DNA of 64,000 nt from Nematostella vectensis (Eukaryota; Cnidaria; Anthozoa; Actiniaria; Edwardsiidae). Shown here in pieces: positions 23,001 through 34,603 of the stretch. The stretch lies in NCBI RefSeq assembly GCF_932526225.1, contig NC_064047.1, forward strand, positions 7,749,501-7,813,500, written 5' to 3'. The notes below the pieces were generated by a model, which saw only the letters and a program-made list of their open reading frames with translations, did not search any database and was not told where the DNA came from. How positions within the stretch are numbered: the first letter of the stretch is position 1; every line of letters begins with the position of its first letter. The position numbers were made by a program, and so were the translations under genes.

Positions 23001-26000
23001 GTGCCTTAATTCTCACTAGTGATTAGACAGAAGACATATTCCAGATATTTTGGTGTTAACCATTTTACATGTGTGTTAATTGGTAGGATTAGAACAAACC
23101 TTAAGTGGACCTGGGCGATTTCTGTTCAGAGCCAATGGATCGTACTCTTCTGGAGACATGACATCCAAGAATACCACACCCTGAAGATATGAAAATCATT
23201 TTTTAACATTAAAAAAAATATACAGTATTTGACATTTGGAACAGTGATGGTGTTTGTACTGTACAAAAGCATGAAAATAGTCATGTGAAAATTCACCATA
23301 AAACCCAAAACTCTCAGTAACATGTTTTGACCTCACAGTATGAAAGTCCTTCGAATAGAGAGAATCTGTCTGGGATTCAAGGGACCCACAGGTTCTTATT
23401 GTAGCTCAGTGCAGGATGATCATGTCATGTTGATCACAAGTTTCCATCAGTAAGTGCTACATACCTTGTTGTTGCTATAATCCAGATAATGTTTGTAGAT
23501 TGTCCTTTTCCTTTTATCCAGGTTTTTGTAATTTGGTCCATTCATTTCCTGGTCAATTTGCTCCTGATATTAAAAAAACAAACAGACAACTTATTTTACT
23601 TTTGTATTACAATGAGACTTCACAAGCCTGTCACAAACTGTGAACTTCACAGATACAACAATTAAAAAGCACTTTTATTTAACAAAGAGAATTTGACATT
23701 CTAAGCCCTTTTTCCAGACACACTAAGTGTTGCCCACGGGGCATAAAGGATTTAAAAAGTGCCCAAGCAATTGTGGTATACCCCTGTCCTTCTTGCCTTA
23801 GAGGTTTTGGTACATAAAACCAAATGCCCTATCCAAGACCATAGGAATATTAAAAAAATAATATTTGTGGATTAAAAGGGCCACATTTATTATTATCTCT
23901 AGATATCCAGTGCCACTTTCAATAAAAAGGTTTGCTATTAATATTGTTATTATTTACCTTTACAGGAAAGTAAACTCTTTCACTCCATTTCTTATGCAGC
24001 AGCTGTTTTTTCCTGCGATCAAGCATTGATTTGTAGTGAAGATAGCCATCCACTTCCTGCAAAAAAAAAAATGCTTTGTCGCATAAAGGATAATGGGATG
24101 CTTTCCATAAAATGGGGGGACCTGTGGAATTTGAGCATGATAGAACCTGAATCACCTCAAAAATGGCAAATGTAAATACTTAATACATAGTTTAGATACC
24201 TTAACAAATGAATCCTCATTCTCCAACAGTGTTGTGTACATATTTCTTGTCGCCCTTGACTCGAAGTCTGTGCGTTCCTGAAGTAGAAATTGTTTTTTTT
24301 TTAATTTACTGTTGATGCAGGGGTGACTGCGCTGGCCTATAGGTTGGGGGTGGGCTCAAGGCAAACTTTTTGGACTGAATATGTCTTGTGTTTAGGGGGT
24401 CTGCACTATGCAATACTTCAAAAAACTCTGACATTTTCAAACATGCTTGAAAATTACAAAACAGCTATCATAAGGGATTGTACAATTTGATTTTTGAGCA
24501 GTATTTGACATTCTTTATGCATGATATATGTGTTACTTTAAGATTTGCCCAATTTCACTCTTTTCTTTAAATTGACATTTTCTCTTGGCAGAGTTGCCCT
24601 ACAAATCTGTTCTCTTTTCTTGGTATTCCCCCTATAAATAGTTAACAGTTCTAATAGTAAAGTGCACTTTCTCTCATTTCAGATAAGCTCGACAATCTGC
24701 TTAGATAAAGGCCTACATGTTGGTCCTTTATGCCATTATCCAATCCATAAATCTTGACAACAATATCTCTTTATAAAAAAACACATTTTAACATTATTTT
24801 CAAAGTGTATATATTTGTTGATTTTGAGTGAGAAATGCAAAGAAAAAAGAATCAATGAACTTTGCAAAGAATGTTATCTTCCCTTCAGGGAATACACAAA
24901 TCTCAGTGATATTATTTTTTAATCAATAGACTAATGACTCTCTTTGTTCTTAATATAAAGAGGCCAATTAATAAAGCTGTCATTACTAAAATCTTACAGA
25001 TTGTAAAAGCCAGTTATTAGTTATTTAGAAGATATCACAGAAAACATAAATATTTATGTTGTGGTTTGAAATGCTTCTTGGTTTGAAATTGTTAAAACCA
25101 GTTTGAAAAAAATTCAAACCAAGAAGCATTTCAAACCACAACAAATGTGGCATGGTTTGAATTTTTTTCAAACTGGTTTTAACAATTTCAAACCAAGAAG
25201 CATTTCAAACCACAACATTTATATACCTTATTAATTATTTTTTTTTAAATATTTATAATAATATTTATATAAAGATATATATCTTTTTTCTAGCATGAAG
25301 TTCATTTAACCGTATTCGTTTACTAAGGTCACTAGAAAAAATATTATGTTACAGTTCCGTCTCCTTATGTTGTTGACAAAAAGCAAACATCCAAACGCCA
25401 AATTTCCATATAATAAATCCTAAAATCTCCTTTTTAGTATACATTCTAAGTGCTTAACAAGAGCGATTTAACAAATGAAGTTTCCTCCTTTTATATCTAA
25501 GTCCAAGTGTTTTTATATTTTCAAACGAACTTGAAGTTGCCGAGAAGATGGAAGCAAACATCATTCTCTAACAAATCCCGTTCGTCTTTTGCATGTTTTA
25601 ACTACAATCACCTTTATCAAATAGATTCGTTAAAGTTACAGCTAAAATCCACAGTAATTGCTAGTCACTTATAGAAGTGTAGAGGCATTTGGATAATAAC
25701 AGTCAATAATAATACCTGAATACCGCGGACCGATTTTTCGTTTAGCCAATTCTGAATCTTGAACGTTTGTTCTGAGGATGGTGAAGAGGACTGTCTTATC
25801 TCCCATGTCTGTTGAGGCGAATCTGTTCTATCCAGAGCTGAATTAGATCTTCGATGATTTCGCCTCATTTCCTGTGAGTTATAAGCCAAGTTAGAGGATT
25901 ATTTTGACGCTAAAATCTCAATGGCGTAACTAACCTTTCCAGAACCGAATCTATCGCGCCCTGCGATAATATCGTTGATAAGTTCTGGTGTATGGACTGA

Positions 26001-26036
26001 AATCCTTCCATTGCCAGATTTTCTTCTACGCGACAT
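20065..26036 (-). CDS. FAM228: FAM228 family protein
   Basis: Eight exons with GT-AG ends and consistent phases: 26036-25935, 25871-25716, 24277-24200, 24056-23958, 23563-23465, 23180-23100, 21552-21320 and 20338-20065. They encode 373 residues. The core is diagnostic: a short W-L-x-E-K segment (NWLNEKSVRGIQ), then DGYLHYKSMLDRRKKQLLHK followed by KWSERVYFPV, then KRKRTIYKHYLDYSNNKG, then VVFLDVMSPEEYDPLAL. This order matches vertebrate FAM228A/B. Function is unknown; the family has no characterised enzymatic role. The first six exons end in phase 0, so each could be skipped without a frameshift. The N-terminus is basic and serine-rich. It is divergently paired with PFN4 (617 bp between ATGs), and the same two genes are neighbours in human 2p23.3. 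Confidence 0.88.
20802..21019. mobile_element. Inverted-repeat MITE in FAM228 intron 7
   Basis: Outer arms 'ctaacatttaattt' and 'aaattaaatgttag' and inner arms 'tagtggttttcaaaa' and 'ttttgaaaaccactct' form a palindromic element of about 218 bp with no coding capacity. Target duplication not resolved. Confidence 0.65.
21846..22150. mobile_element. TIR MITE with 'caggccc' ends in FAM228 intron 6
   Basis: Ends read 'caggcccatacccagg' and 'gggtatatgggcctg', flanked by identical 'gttcc' on both sides (21841-21845, 22151-22155), a possible 5-bp target duplication. The interior is g-rich with 'ggggggaggtgcgaa'. It shares ends with elements at 35169 and 50138. Confidence 0.75.
22156..23099. other. 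Rest of FAM228 intron 6
   Basis: No exon or element recognised. A short G-rich stretch near 22740 ('gggtaggcaggggggagcac') resembles a degraded MITE edge. Confidence 0.4.
24278..25057. other. FAM228 intron 2, AT-rich part
   Basis: No exon fitting the gene phase is visible. Sequence is AT-rich with poly-T tracts. Confidence 0.4.
25058..25216. repeat. Large near-perfect palindrome in FAM228 intron 2
   Basis: A left arm starting 'gttgtggtttgaaatgcttc' and a right arm that is its reverse complement over more than 60 bp enclose a centre containing 'aaatgtggcat'. Word 'ggtttgaaa' and its complement also repeat within arms, giving nested symmetry. It could be a hairpin MITE or an inverted duplication; its extrusion would form a long hairpin in the pre-mRNA. 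Confidence 0.85.
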
Positions 26037-26653
26037 ATTCAACTTGAAGAGGGATCTGTCTTTGGAATGACTTTTGTTGTCAAGGTAGTGGAAACCTTGT
26101 AAACAAAGAGAGTCTTTACTCGTTCCGCCCGCGGTGTCTTTTCGCGGCCAGGCACGTGTAAATTACATGTTGCTATGGCGACAAGGACGCTTGATTGAAA
26201 ACCAGCTGGGCTTTGTGGACGAATATGTGTATCACAGGGGAGGGGTGAAGCAGAAATGCAAACGACCATTTTGTTTCCCTGCCATTCAACTATTTTTTTG
26301 TGTGCGTAAGGAGATAGTATTACTTACCCTTTAAGGGAAAACGACTTGCAAAGCGAGTGTTCTATATTTTGGCTTCACATTGTAAAATCTATGAAATTTC
26401 TACACACCCCCACCCCTCCCTTAATGTTTCTTGTAATACCTAGACTTCGGCAAAGTTAGGCGCCATTTTGAAATCCAGTTCAAATAGTCAAAACAAAGTT
26501 CCTTTGGCTTTGAAGTCAAATTTTCATATTTAACGTCACAGTTGTTCTTTTGCCACCATGTATAGTAGATAAACTTCCCCAACTCTATTGCGCTGGAAAG
26601 CAGACAGATCTGAGAAGGAAATCGGGGAATCAAAGCTTCGTTTAGCGTTTGTT
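26037..26653. promoter_or_regulatory. Shared upstream region of FAM228 and PFN4
   Basis: 617 bp between the divergent start codons. It contains a moderately GC-rich patch at about 26115-26160 ('cgttccgcccgcggtgtctt') but no TATA box in either direction, as is common in bidirectional promoters. An open + frame at 26588 runs into PFN4 exon 1 but has no family similarity before the ATG at 26654. Confidence 0.55.
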
Positions 26654-29600
26654 ATGAATCAGCTACAAAGTTTATTACACGATTCTCTCATCGCCACTGG
26701 GCATGTCAAACACTGTGCGATTATCAGGCGAAAGGACACTTCGCTACGAGCAAGCACTGTGGGTTTTAATGTAGGTGAATTTGTAGGGCAGTAGTATCAA
26801 ATAGTGCTGATTTTTTTCCTCCACTTCCCATTCTTGACTACTAACTTAAGTACGCCAGTCGTCTGGTTGAGCTTACCCGTTATTTTTATTTTCTTAAATT
26901 ATAAAATCCTTTACTTAATACATAAATAATACATCAGTCATTTAGACCGCCCAACCTGGTGCATTCACTGTTTATGAGGTATTACTAACAAAAGGTCACA
27001 AGGATTTTTTTTGGAAAGTTACCACTCTAAAGGTCAAAACCAAGCCTTCAAATTGTTAATGTCCTCAACTGGTCGAACATTTCATTACAAATAGTATGAA
27101 AAAAGAATAAAAATAAAAATTGGTGCTGAAAAAATATATGACAGGTTATTCATATGTATTGTGCAATTCTGCAGATGGTTAAATTATTTGCTTTATGTAC
27201 TGTATGCATAGTTGTCAACTCACCCGCATTAGGCGGGTGTCACAAGATTTTGGACCTCATCACAAGCCAAATTGTTGTGAGAATGTTCATACATTGTCTG
27301 TATTCACATGCATTGCTTCTCTTGGGTTTTTTCATATATTTACTGTATTTGATCCACAAGATTTCTTTCCAAGTTGGGGTTGACAGATATGTGTATGTTG
27401 TTTCCTGTTGATGGAATGGCTAGAAATCAACGTTAGTCTAGGGCAGAAAGTATAATTGAAAACAAGGCAGCCCTATCAAGGTTTATTGTATGGGGATTTA
27501 AGTGATTTTATCTGTCAATACAAAATTCAACCCGTCTGTGTCAATCTGAAACTTAAATGGTGTATGTATATGTACCATAGTCTGTATTTAGTGTATGTGC
27601 TGTTTTTCCCCACACACGTTGGCCTAGTGTGTTAGCGCGTCGGCCTCTCACCGCTGTGGCCCAGGTTCGAATCCCGGCTCAAACTGGGGATTTTTCCGGG
27701 TTCCTGCCTTGATTCGAATTTGTCACAAGTGAGTTGAAGTTATTCTTCCGTGTTTCCAGTCTTCTCGGATAAGAGCACTAAACCGGAGGTCCTGTCTCTT
27801 CAAGCTGCACAACACTAACCTGAACCAAAGAGACGTAAGAGAACCACTGGGGACGCAATATAACCTCTGGCAGTGACCACCCCCAGTGACAGTGCTTACT
27901 AACCGAGGGCCATGTGTTAGAAAACTGTATATTCGGTTAAATATGTTACCCTCGATAAACAAAGATTAAACTGAAACTGAAATACATTTGATAACAAGTT
28001 CCCTTGTGTGTGCATTTGGTGATTCTGTTTATCCCATAGCCTACATTTGATAACATGAGCTCCCTTGTGGGTGCCTTTGGTGACTCTGCACGAACAAGGA
28101 TGGAGGGTCTCAAGTTTGAGGATGTTTTATATGAATGTGTCAGAGCAGACAAATTCTCAGTTTATGGCAAACATGTAGGTATTCCTATTTACCATCTGGT
28201 TAAATCTTGCACTTACAACTCACTGCATCCACAATGCCACAGTCACTATAGCCGGGATTTGCTTAGGGGCTGCGCAGTATAAGACCTTACATATGCAAAA
28301 GTCTAAAAGATTTGGGGAAGGGACAGGCCCATAAGCCAGGATTTTTAGCAGGAGGGTTGTTTACCCAATTAGCAGACCATTTTCTCTTAGGAGGTTACTA
28401 TTTGTTATTCACAGTGGTACTTAGTTTTTTTCATTTGAGCAGACCTTCCAGTCAAGTGGGGAGGGTCTTCCGATCCTCTCAAACCCGCCTGGCTACAGGC
28501 CTAGACGAAGCAAATTTATGGATGACTGTGTATATGCGGTATATGTTTATATATAAAAGGGAGCATTGTTATTGCTTTGTACTATCTGAACATCTCACCT
28601 TTTATCATCTTTTCTTTTTCCAGGACAAAACTGGTATTGTTGCTATCAAAACAGCAACTCTAATTCTTGTTGCATTATACTCCCAAGAGATGAGTCCAAG
28701 CATATGCGTGGAAGCATCTGAGAAACTGGGTAGGCACAGTATGATTAGCAAAACTTTGCACTGTAAAAATGTAAGGCTTGCAATGAAGTCTTCCCAATTA
28801 TAACAGGTCAACCCTATTACGCAAGGAAGATCCAAAAGTCCTGTGTTTGCGTGCGTGTGTGTGTGTAGCAGGGAAGGGGGTAACTTAATAGGTTGTTCCA
28901 GCTGTAAGTTTGCATGCGCGTTACCATAGGAACCTACCTCAACTACAGGAATGCAGCATGCACATTTTTAAGCTTGCACCAAACAAAGCATGTGCTGCAT
29001 GATGGTAGTTGAGTTTCCATTGTAATGCTTGCCCAAACTTATAGCATAGCATGGTGAGCACATGCTTATAGCCGGGATGGCCTATCTAGAGGGGCAATAT
29101 AGCCTCTATACGAGATTCCATAATAGCCTTTCTATGAGATTCCATAATAGGGTTTTTCAGAATGCTTGATTCACCATTTTTTTGCTATCAGAAAACAGGA
29201 ATTTAAGACAGGATTTTGGGTAGAAATGTCAGGATTGGGTTTAACAAAAATTGTTTTTGAAGGAGTGCCAAGGGGGGACTCTTCAGAAAAGTAGACAGAG
29301 GTGAATTGCTATCCCTTAGGGGCTGTTGAAGGAATTTCTCGGATTCTGCTATCTTTTAGGGTATAAAATTTGTCCACTTGCTATTCCTTAGAGGGTGTTT
29401 AAGAGTTTTTCTGATTCTGCCATCTCTTAGGGTTAAAATTCCTTCTATCCACCCAAGTGCTATCTATTAGGGTTAAAATTGATTTTGCAGACAATCACCC
29501 CTATCTGTTTTTTTATCAGGAGGAGGGGCTATTTTGGTCCTGTAATGCCTAGTGCACACTAGTGACATAACAACATTGGCGCACACACTCTTTAAAGCCA

Positions 29601-30072
29601 AACATAACAACACAGGCATAATGACATAAAAGAAAAAAAAAAGTTTTTTCTCTTATGTCGGGCTTATGTCAAAATGTCGAACCATTCACACTTGAACATA
29701 AGGGTGCACACGCCTATGACATGTTGTTATGTCACTAGTGTGCACCAGGCATAAGAGAAAGAGATTGCCAGTTCCTAATAACCTCCAGGTCTCTCTGACA
29801 AATAGTATTCAAAAATACAATAAAATACAGCAAATGCTTATTTCTGCACCCAGAGCTCGTATGCTTATCTAAATAGGGGATCGATTTCATTTTTTGTCCT
29901 TGGGCAGGGGGGGGGGGCTTATTTTATTTCTCACATTTGTCGGCAAACATAACCCTAAAATTCCAATTACCTTTAATATACAGTAGCATATTTTTGAAAA
30001 ATATTGCATGTGCTTACTTTGTAATAATTTTTTTTTGTTTCAGCTGATTATTTCAGGGAAAAAGGCAAATGA
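26654..30072 (+). CDS. PFN4: Profilin-4
   Basis: Four exons, 26654-26770, 28040-28174, 28624-28729 and 30044-30072, joined in matching phases, give a 128-residue profilin, essentially the length of human PFN4 (129). The N-terminus MNQLQSLLHDSLIATGHVKH, the block CAIIRRKDTSLRAS then GFNPTF, the signature YECVRADKFSVYGK, and the end KTGIVAIKTATLILVALYS followed by CVEASEKLADYFREKGK match PFN4 rather than the classical actin-binding profilins. PFN4 binds phosphoinositides more than actin in vertebrates and is germline-biased (sperm), a plausible but untested role here. Exon 2 uses a CAT|GTAGGT donor. The intron before it carries a tRNA-derived SINE and the last intron a Harbinger-like MITE. It is head-to-head with FAM228. 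Confidence 0.9.
27612..27972 (+). mobile_element. tRNA-derived SINE in PFN4 intron 1
   Basis: The head resembles a tRNA gene: an A-box-like 'tggcctagtgtgttagcg' and a B box 'ggttcgaatccc' at a spacing of about 40 bp, as in RNA polymerase III promoters. The body follows to about 27972 and includes 'cagtgaccacccccagtgac'. No proper acceptor stem closes, so it is a SINE and not a functional tRNA gene. Confidence 0.8.
28730..29545. other. PFN4 intron 3, left part
   Basis: No exon. At 29290-29490 the phrase 'tgctatcycttaggg' with 'attctgccatct' repeats several times. Related words occur at 34370-34420 in ashwin intron 2, so this is a dispersed repeat family of unclear type. Confidence 0.5.
29546..29751. 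mobile_element. Harbinger-like MITE with TAA target duplication
   Basis: Ends of about 30 bp ('tgcctagtgcacactagtga', complement at the right end) are flanked by TAA at 29543-29545 and 29752-29754, fitting the TWA targets of PIF/Harbinger. The interior repeats 'cataacaaca' and 'ttatgtc'. It is in PFN4 intron 3. Confidence 0.85.
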
Positions 30073-31249
30073 TAATAGTACAATAGATATTTGTACTATC
30101 TAAGCATTGTATGTCAGCAACATAAGCTGCTAGACTTCCAGTCATAGATTAAAGGCTTTAACATTACCAGCCACAAAATAAAAACATTAAAAAGACTCAT
30201 TGTGGTAAAACACTGTGCAAGAACCTCTGTGACATGGGGCTATTTTTTATTAATATTACCAAAACATTACTACAACACAATCAACATTATTATTTTCTTG
30301 ATATCAAAGAAAAAAACATTATTTGAAAATAAAATTGAATTGTTATTTTATTTGCACAATGCATCTTACTTGTTCACTAGTTTTTAAAGTAATCCTCAAC
30401 CAAAACTATAAACAGACAAGCATATTAGGAAATTTTAAGCAACTTACAGTATATATAATGTAGATTAATACTGATAAATTTAACTGCAGTACAATTATAT
30501 TGAAATCTATCAGTCATCACAAGGACACAGAAGTTACTAGAAGAGTTAGTAAAGTGTTCCATTTACTTACTATGCAAATAACATTTAGTTCCGAGTTTAA
30601 ATACAAAACTTTTCATTATAATTGTATAATAGAAATAGATTGCTTGTTTTTTTTTTTTTGGTCCACTAAAGGTCTATAAAAGAGCAAATGCATGCAAAAA
30701 CAATCATTTTTTTTTAATCCAAATGATTTGGATTTTTCTAGTAGCTTTATAGGTAGTGGTAGTGGTAGTAGTAACAAAGGTCTCTTGGCTGTAGAAATCA
30801 AAGGCCATTTTACTGTAAGTAAGGATATCTTAATACTTCTGAAGCTTTGGAGTTGTGGTAAAGTTGAAATAAATGGCAATGTTTACATAAAATTTAGTTT
30901 TTTTTGTAGATGTGACGTCTTTCAAGACGTAAAAATCCCAGCCAATCCTATAGTGATTTACACAGCCCCAACCCCCTCATCCTGAATATCCCCGCTACAA
31001 CTCCTTCCTCTTGCACATAATTGACATATAAACATAAGCATGCACAAAGAGAACAAATTTTAGTATCTCCCTAGTCATTATGGTAACTTCTAACATTTTC
31101 ATTTTAAAAATAGCAAAACAGAAAAAATATATAAGCTTGACTCTAATGTCGTTGCATCATTTTATATTAACTAGTGGATACCATAAGGCTTTAGTCTAGC
31201 TTCTTGGCCAAATTAAAATAATGCCAATGTTCTGATTATATCCCTTCGT
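30073..31249. other. Convergent 3' flanks of PFN4 and the CD164-like gene
   Basis: No gene. It holds the PFN4 3' UTR on the + side ('aaataaaaacatt' near 30178 is a possible polyadenylation signal) and the long 3' UTR of the CD164-like gene on the - side. The ORF at 30692-30985 lacks coding character. Confidence 0.5.
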
Positions 31250-32051
31250 TCAAAGACTGTGATAGCTTTTTCTTTTGTTCTTATACCATGTGTAACCAAA
31301 CATTCCTGCAGCGACAATCACAACTCCGAGGATAATACCACCAACAAATGATCCCGCATCAAAGGTGTGGCCTTTGTGAGGTGCGGCTGTAGGAGGTTCA
31401 GGGGGCTGCGTTGTCGGTGCAATGGTAGGGGCTGTTGTAGGCACTGGTGTATTTGGTGTGGTTGGAGACAGGGTTGGAGAAGGTGTGGGTGTTGGTCCGA
31501 CAGAGGCTGATGATGATATTGTTGCAGGATGCATTGAGGACAGTGAAGATGATTCCATCACTGCTGAACTTTCTAAAGCTGAGCTACTGAAAACCTCAGA
31601 TGCATTTAATGAAATACTAGGAGTGATTATCAATGCTTGTGTTGTAGTTGTACTTTGTGCAACTGAAAGTAAGCAGAAAAACAACTATTACTGCCAATCT
31701 CAAGGTTTTTTAAGTGGGAAGGGTTATTTTACCCATTATAGTCATACTCATTGTCACCCCAAAGAAAAAGAAAAATATTTTGGTGTAAAAAGCTAATCGC
31801 CATTTTTTAAGCCAAAACGCGTCTTACCATGTATGTATCAAATATAAAATTGATATATTACAAATAAGTCTTACTTATCAAAAAAAGAGCATCGAAATGT
31901 AGAGTTTAAAGAAACAATAATACCGAAGTTCATGTTTCAATTCCGCTTTGTGTAAGGTGGTTCATCATTAAAATAATATAAACTTACACGTTTGAGGTAG
32001 AATCGTCACAGAAATCGCCAGAAAAACAAGAGCATAGGTTTGTGGACCCAT
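31250..32051 (-). CDS. CD164/endolyn-like sialomucin
   Basis: Two coding exons, 32051-31988 and 31662-31250, join in phase to 158 residues. Order: signal peptide (MGPQTYALVFLAISVTIL); a mucin region of about 80 residues packed with S, T and P (for example PTPTPSPTLSPTTPNTP, TTAPTIAPTTQ), suited to dense O-glycosylation; a membrane span (GSFVGGIILGVVIVAAGMFG); and a short tail YKNKRKSYHSL. The preceding DAGSFVGGI and the terminal YHSL correspond to the CD164 pattern DAASFIGGI and YHTL. That C-terminal YxxL motif is the lysosome/endosome sorting signal read by AP complexes. The protein probably cycles between cell surface and lysosome. Vertebrate CD164 has cysteine-rich pockets that are absent here, so it is a minimal form. 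Head-to-head with ashwin. Confidence 0.85.
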
Positions 32052-32648
32052 TATTTTGTGCTACAGGGTTATAATGGTGTAACTTTGATCAGATTTCAGT
32101 CACGAGAACGGAGAGAGAACGCCTCGTTCAACACAAACTAAACACGCTGTAAACTCTTGACCAGACAAACAAGCTTGTGTAATAATCTGAATACTACCGG
32201 GGTGGGGTAAATGGTCTAAAACAAAACACCCTTATAATTCTAGCACTTTCTCTTTATAGAATTTTCTTTTACAATGCTACAATGAAAATCAAAAACAGTT
32301 TTCAAAGCCTATGCAAAAAGGGCTGTCTAATGTAGATACTGGTCGGTTTTTTTCCTTATAGATATTTTGCTCCTCACCACTCCCCTACCAATTCTAAATG
32401 CGTCGATATTGCCACGTCGGTGAAAATTCAATCTTGAGGTAAATATAGTTGATATATAACCCAATTTATTTGGAGTCACCTGGGTTATAAAAATAGGCAA
32501 TATCGGTTATGATGAGAAACGGTGGGAAACATAGTGTGTTTTCACTCATTTTGACAGGGCATTTTTTATTAATCAGTATAAATTCTGGGAGCCCTGTTGT
32601 CTTATTGTAGCCCCAGTCCTTCACGTGCCATCATAAAATTGCTTCAAA
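32052..32648. promoter_or_regulatory. Shared upstream region of the CD164-like gene and ashwin
   Basis: 597 bp between divergent start codons. No strong TATA box is seen near either start ('tatataa' at 32451 is a candidate on the + side, 190 bp before the ashwin ATG). Bidirectional function is inferred from position. Confidence 0.5.
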
Positions 32649-34603
32649 ATGGCGAGAAATTTGACGTCAGCCACATGTGAGGAAATAACTAGTGATTGCA
32701 CCACTGTTTCTTACGATCATCCAGAAATTCTAGAACGAGAAACTTTGGTAGATGTATTGTGCACTAAGGGAATTGATCGGCAGGAGATAAATGCTCTAGA
32801 TAAAGTCGATTTGGTGAAATTATTTTACAAATATGCAGCGCCACTACCTCAACGAGCTCAGCAACTTCGGCGAGCCAAACGAAAGCCTCCGAAGCCTTCC
32901 GAGCACCAGCCGAGCGCGAGTCCAAAAGACATCGTGATTGGCTCGAGAAAGAGGTAATGTTTCTATAAAGAAAGCCATACAAGTGCGGCGAAGCTAGCCT
33001 AGAAGTGTGTATGTGTTGTATTTAGGGCACCCCCCCCCCTCAAGCCAGTATTAGCTATGCACCCTACAATTTTTTTAATGAAAGGTTTATAAGTATATAA
33101 GTGCGGAGTGCCCTGTTTTTGACAGGGGCGTAGCCAGAGGGGTGGCAAAGGGGGCACGGGCCCCCCCTTCTAGCAGCCAAAAATACAGTAAATATATGAG
33201 ACATTATCTAAAATATAGGAGAAATGCCTTGAAATGGCCTTTTGCCCCCCCCCCCCCCTCCCATTAGGAATCCTGGCTACGCCGCTGTGTGCCAAGTTTT
33301 GTGACAATTTTTGTGTAGTATTTTGCATTGAGTGTTATTTAGTGCTTGTTTTTGTAAAATTTGTGCCATATTTATGTACATTTTTACTGTAATTTGTGCC
33401 GATTTTTTTGTGCTGGATCAATTCAGTGTGTGGCAATTTTGTGTTATGTTTTAGGGGTGGCTAATTGTTCAAAGAAACTTTGAATTTCTCACAAAATTCT
33501 TGGATTCTAGAAATTAGACTTCTTGTTCTCAGATCCTTAGAAAAGTATTCATATTATGCGGGGACCTCTCAGGGAACATAGTAGGGCTATTTTTTTTTAT
33601 CATTTTCCCCAATGTTTGCATAACTGAATGGATTTTGAAGCCTTATTTTGAACCCAAAAAGTAAACCAAAAAGTTAATTAATCTTATTATTTTTTCTGTA
33701 TTTAATTTTTTGCAGGGCTCTGACAAGTGAGGGTCCTTTGAGAAGTAAACTCTATCGTCCAGATGACTTCAGTAAAATTATTATCAATAAGGGACCATCA
33801 AAACAGAAAAACAAAACAGACATTCCTATGCAGACCAGTAAAAATGACTTATCACCAATGTCACAAGATTCGTCGAAGGTAACAAAGCTCAAAAGAAGTA
33901 CTCCAGAACCTCCCAAGTCAAAACCTGTGAAACTGAACAGGAGATCCTTTACAAATCATCCCTCTGATGGAAACAAAACAACACATGCTGGAACCATAAC
34001 CCAGCAAAGCAAACATGTCGAGGTAAAGTCGATAATCTTCACTGCTATGAAACCCTTATACTGTAGTTGATCAAAAAGAAGCCATTCCAGAGACTCTTCT
34101 ACATTCTATTTATTATGATGAATAAATTGTTTATAAGCTGACCCTTAGAATGATACCGAACTTTAAATTTTTTTTACCAAAGGCATAGCCACCTGTGTAT
34201 AATGCAAAATACAATTAGCATAAAAGAATCAGTCACAAGAGCCAGGCTTTGATGATGATGAGGCTTGAGCAAATGTAGATACAGTAGACCTTGGAAAATA
34301 ATGTGACAAAAAAATACATTTTTGGCCCTGCTATGGCTTGGGGGACTTTCACAAAAGTAGACAATGGTGATAGTCCTATCTTTTAGGGTACAAAATTCTA
34401 TCAACTGCTGTCCCTTAGTGGTATAAGCCTTGAAACTTGTATGGTTACCAAACATATACTGTACATCAGAAAGCCTCCATTTATTTATTTAACAATATAC
34501 ATTATTCCTACTTCAGGTATGTAAAAGTGACTCTGATTCCATGGATGAAGACATAGTAGAAGTCAAGACACAATTCCAGAAAGTTGCTGTCAAATGGCCA
34601 TAG
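32649..34603 (+). CDS. Ashwin homologue (tRNA-ligase-complex subunit)
   Basis: Three exons, 32649-32953, 33716-34022 and 34517-34603, give 232 residues, the same length as I recall for human ashwin (C2orf49). The N-terminal domain shows HPEILERETLVDVL, a helix-rich stretch, VDLVKLFYKYA and then PLPQR, the hallmark of the family. The middle is basic and disordered (PPKPS, LKRSTPEPPKSKPVKLNRR). The C-terminus ends VAVKWP, like the VTWP end of vertebrates. Ashwin associates with the RTCB-DDX1-FAM98-RTRAF tRNA splicing ligase complex and was first described in Xenopus embryogenesis. The exon 1/2 junction rebuilds an arginine codon (KR|ALTSEGPLRSK). Intron 1 holds a TIR element. There are nuclear-localisation-like basic runs. 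Confidence 0.85.
33123..33287. mobile_element. TIR MITE ('caggggcgtagccag' ends) in ashwin intron 1
   Basis: Inverted ends 'caggggcgtagccag' and 'ctggctacgccgctg' surround a short interior with runs of G on the left and C on the right. The end sequence is typical of hAT-like MITEs common in animal genomes; no convincing 8-bp target duplication remains. Confidence 0.75.

Noticed and set aside
27612..27690. Functional tRNA gene
   Set aside because: A and B boxes are present but acceptor and anticodon stems do not close; a SINE body follows.
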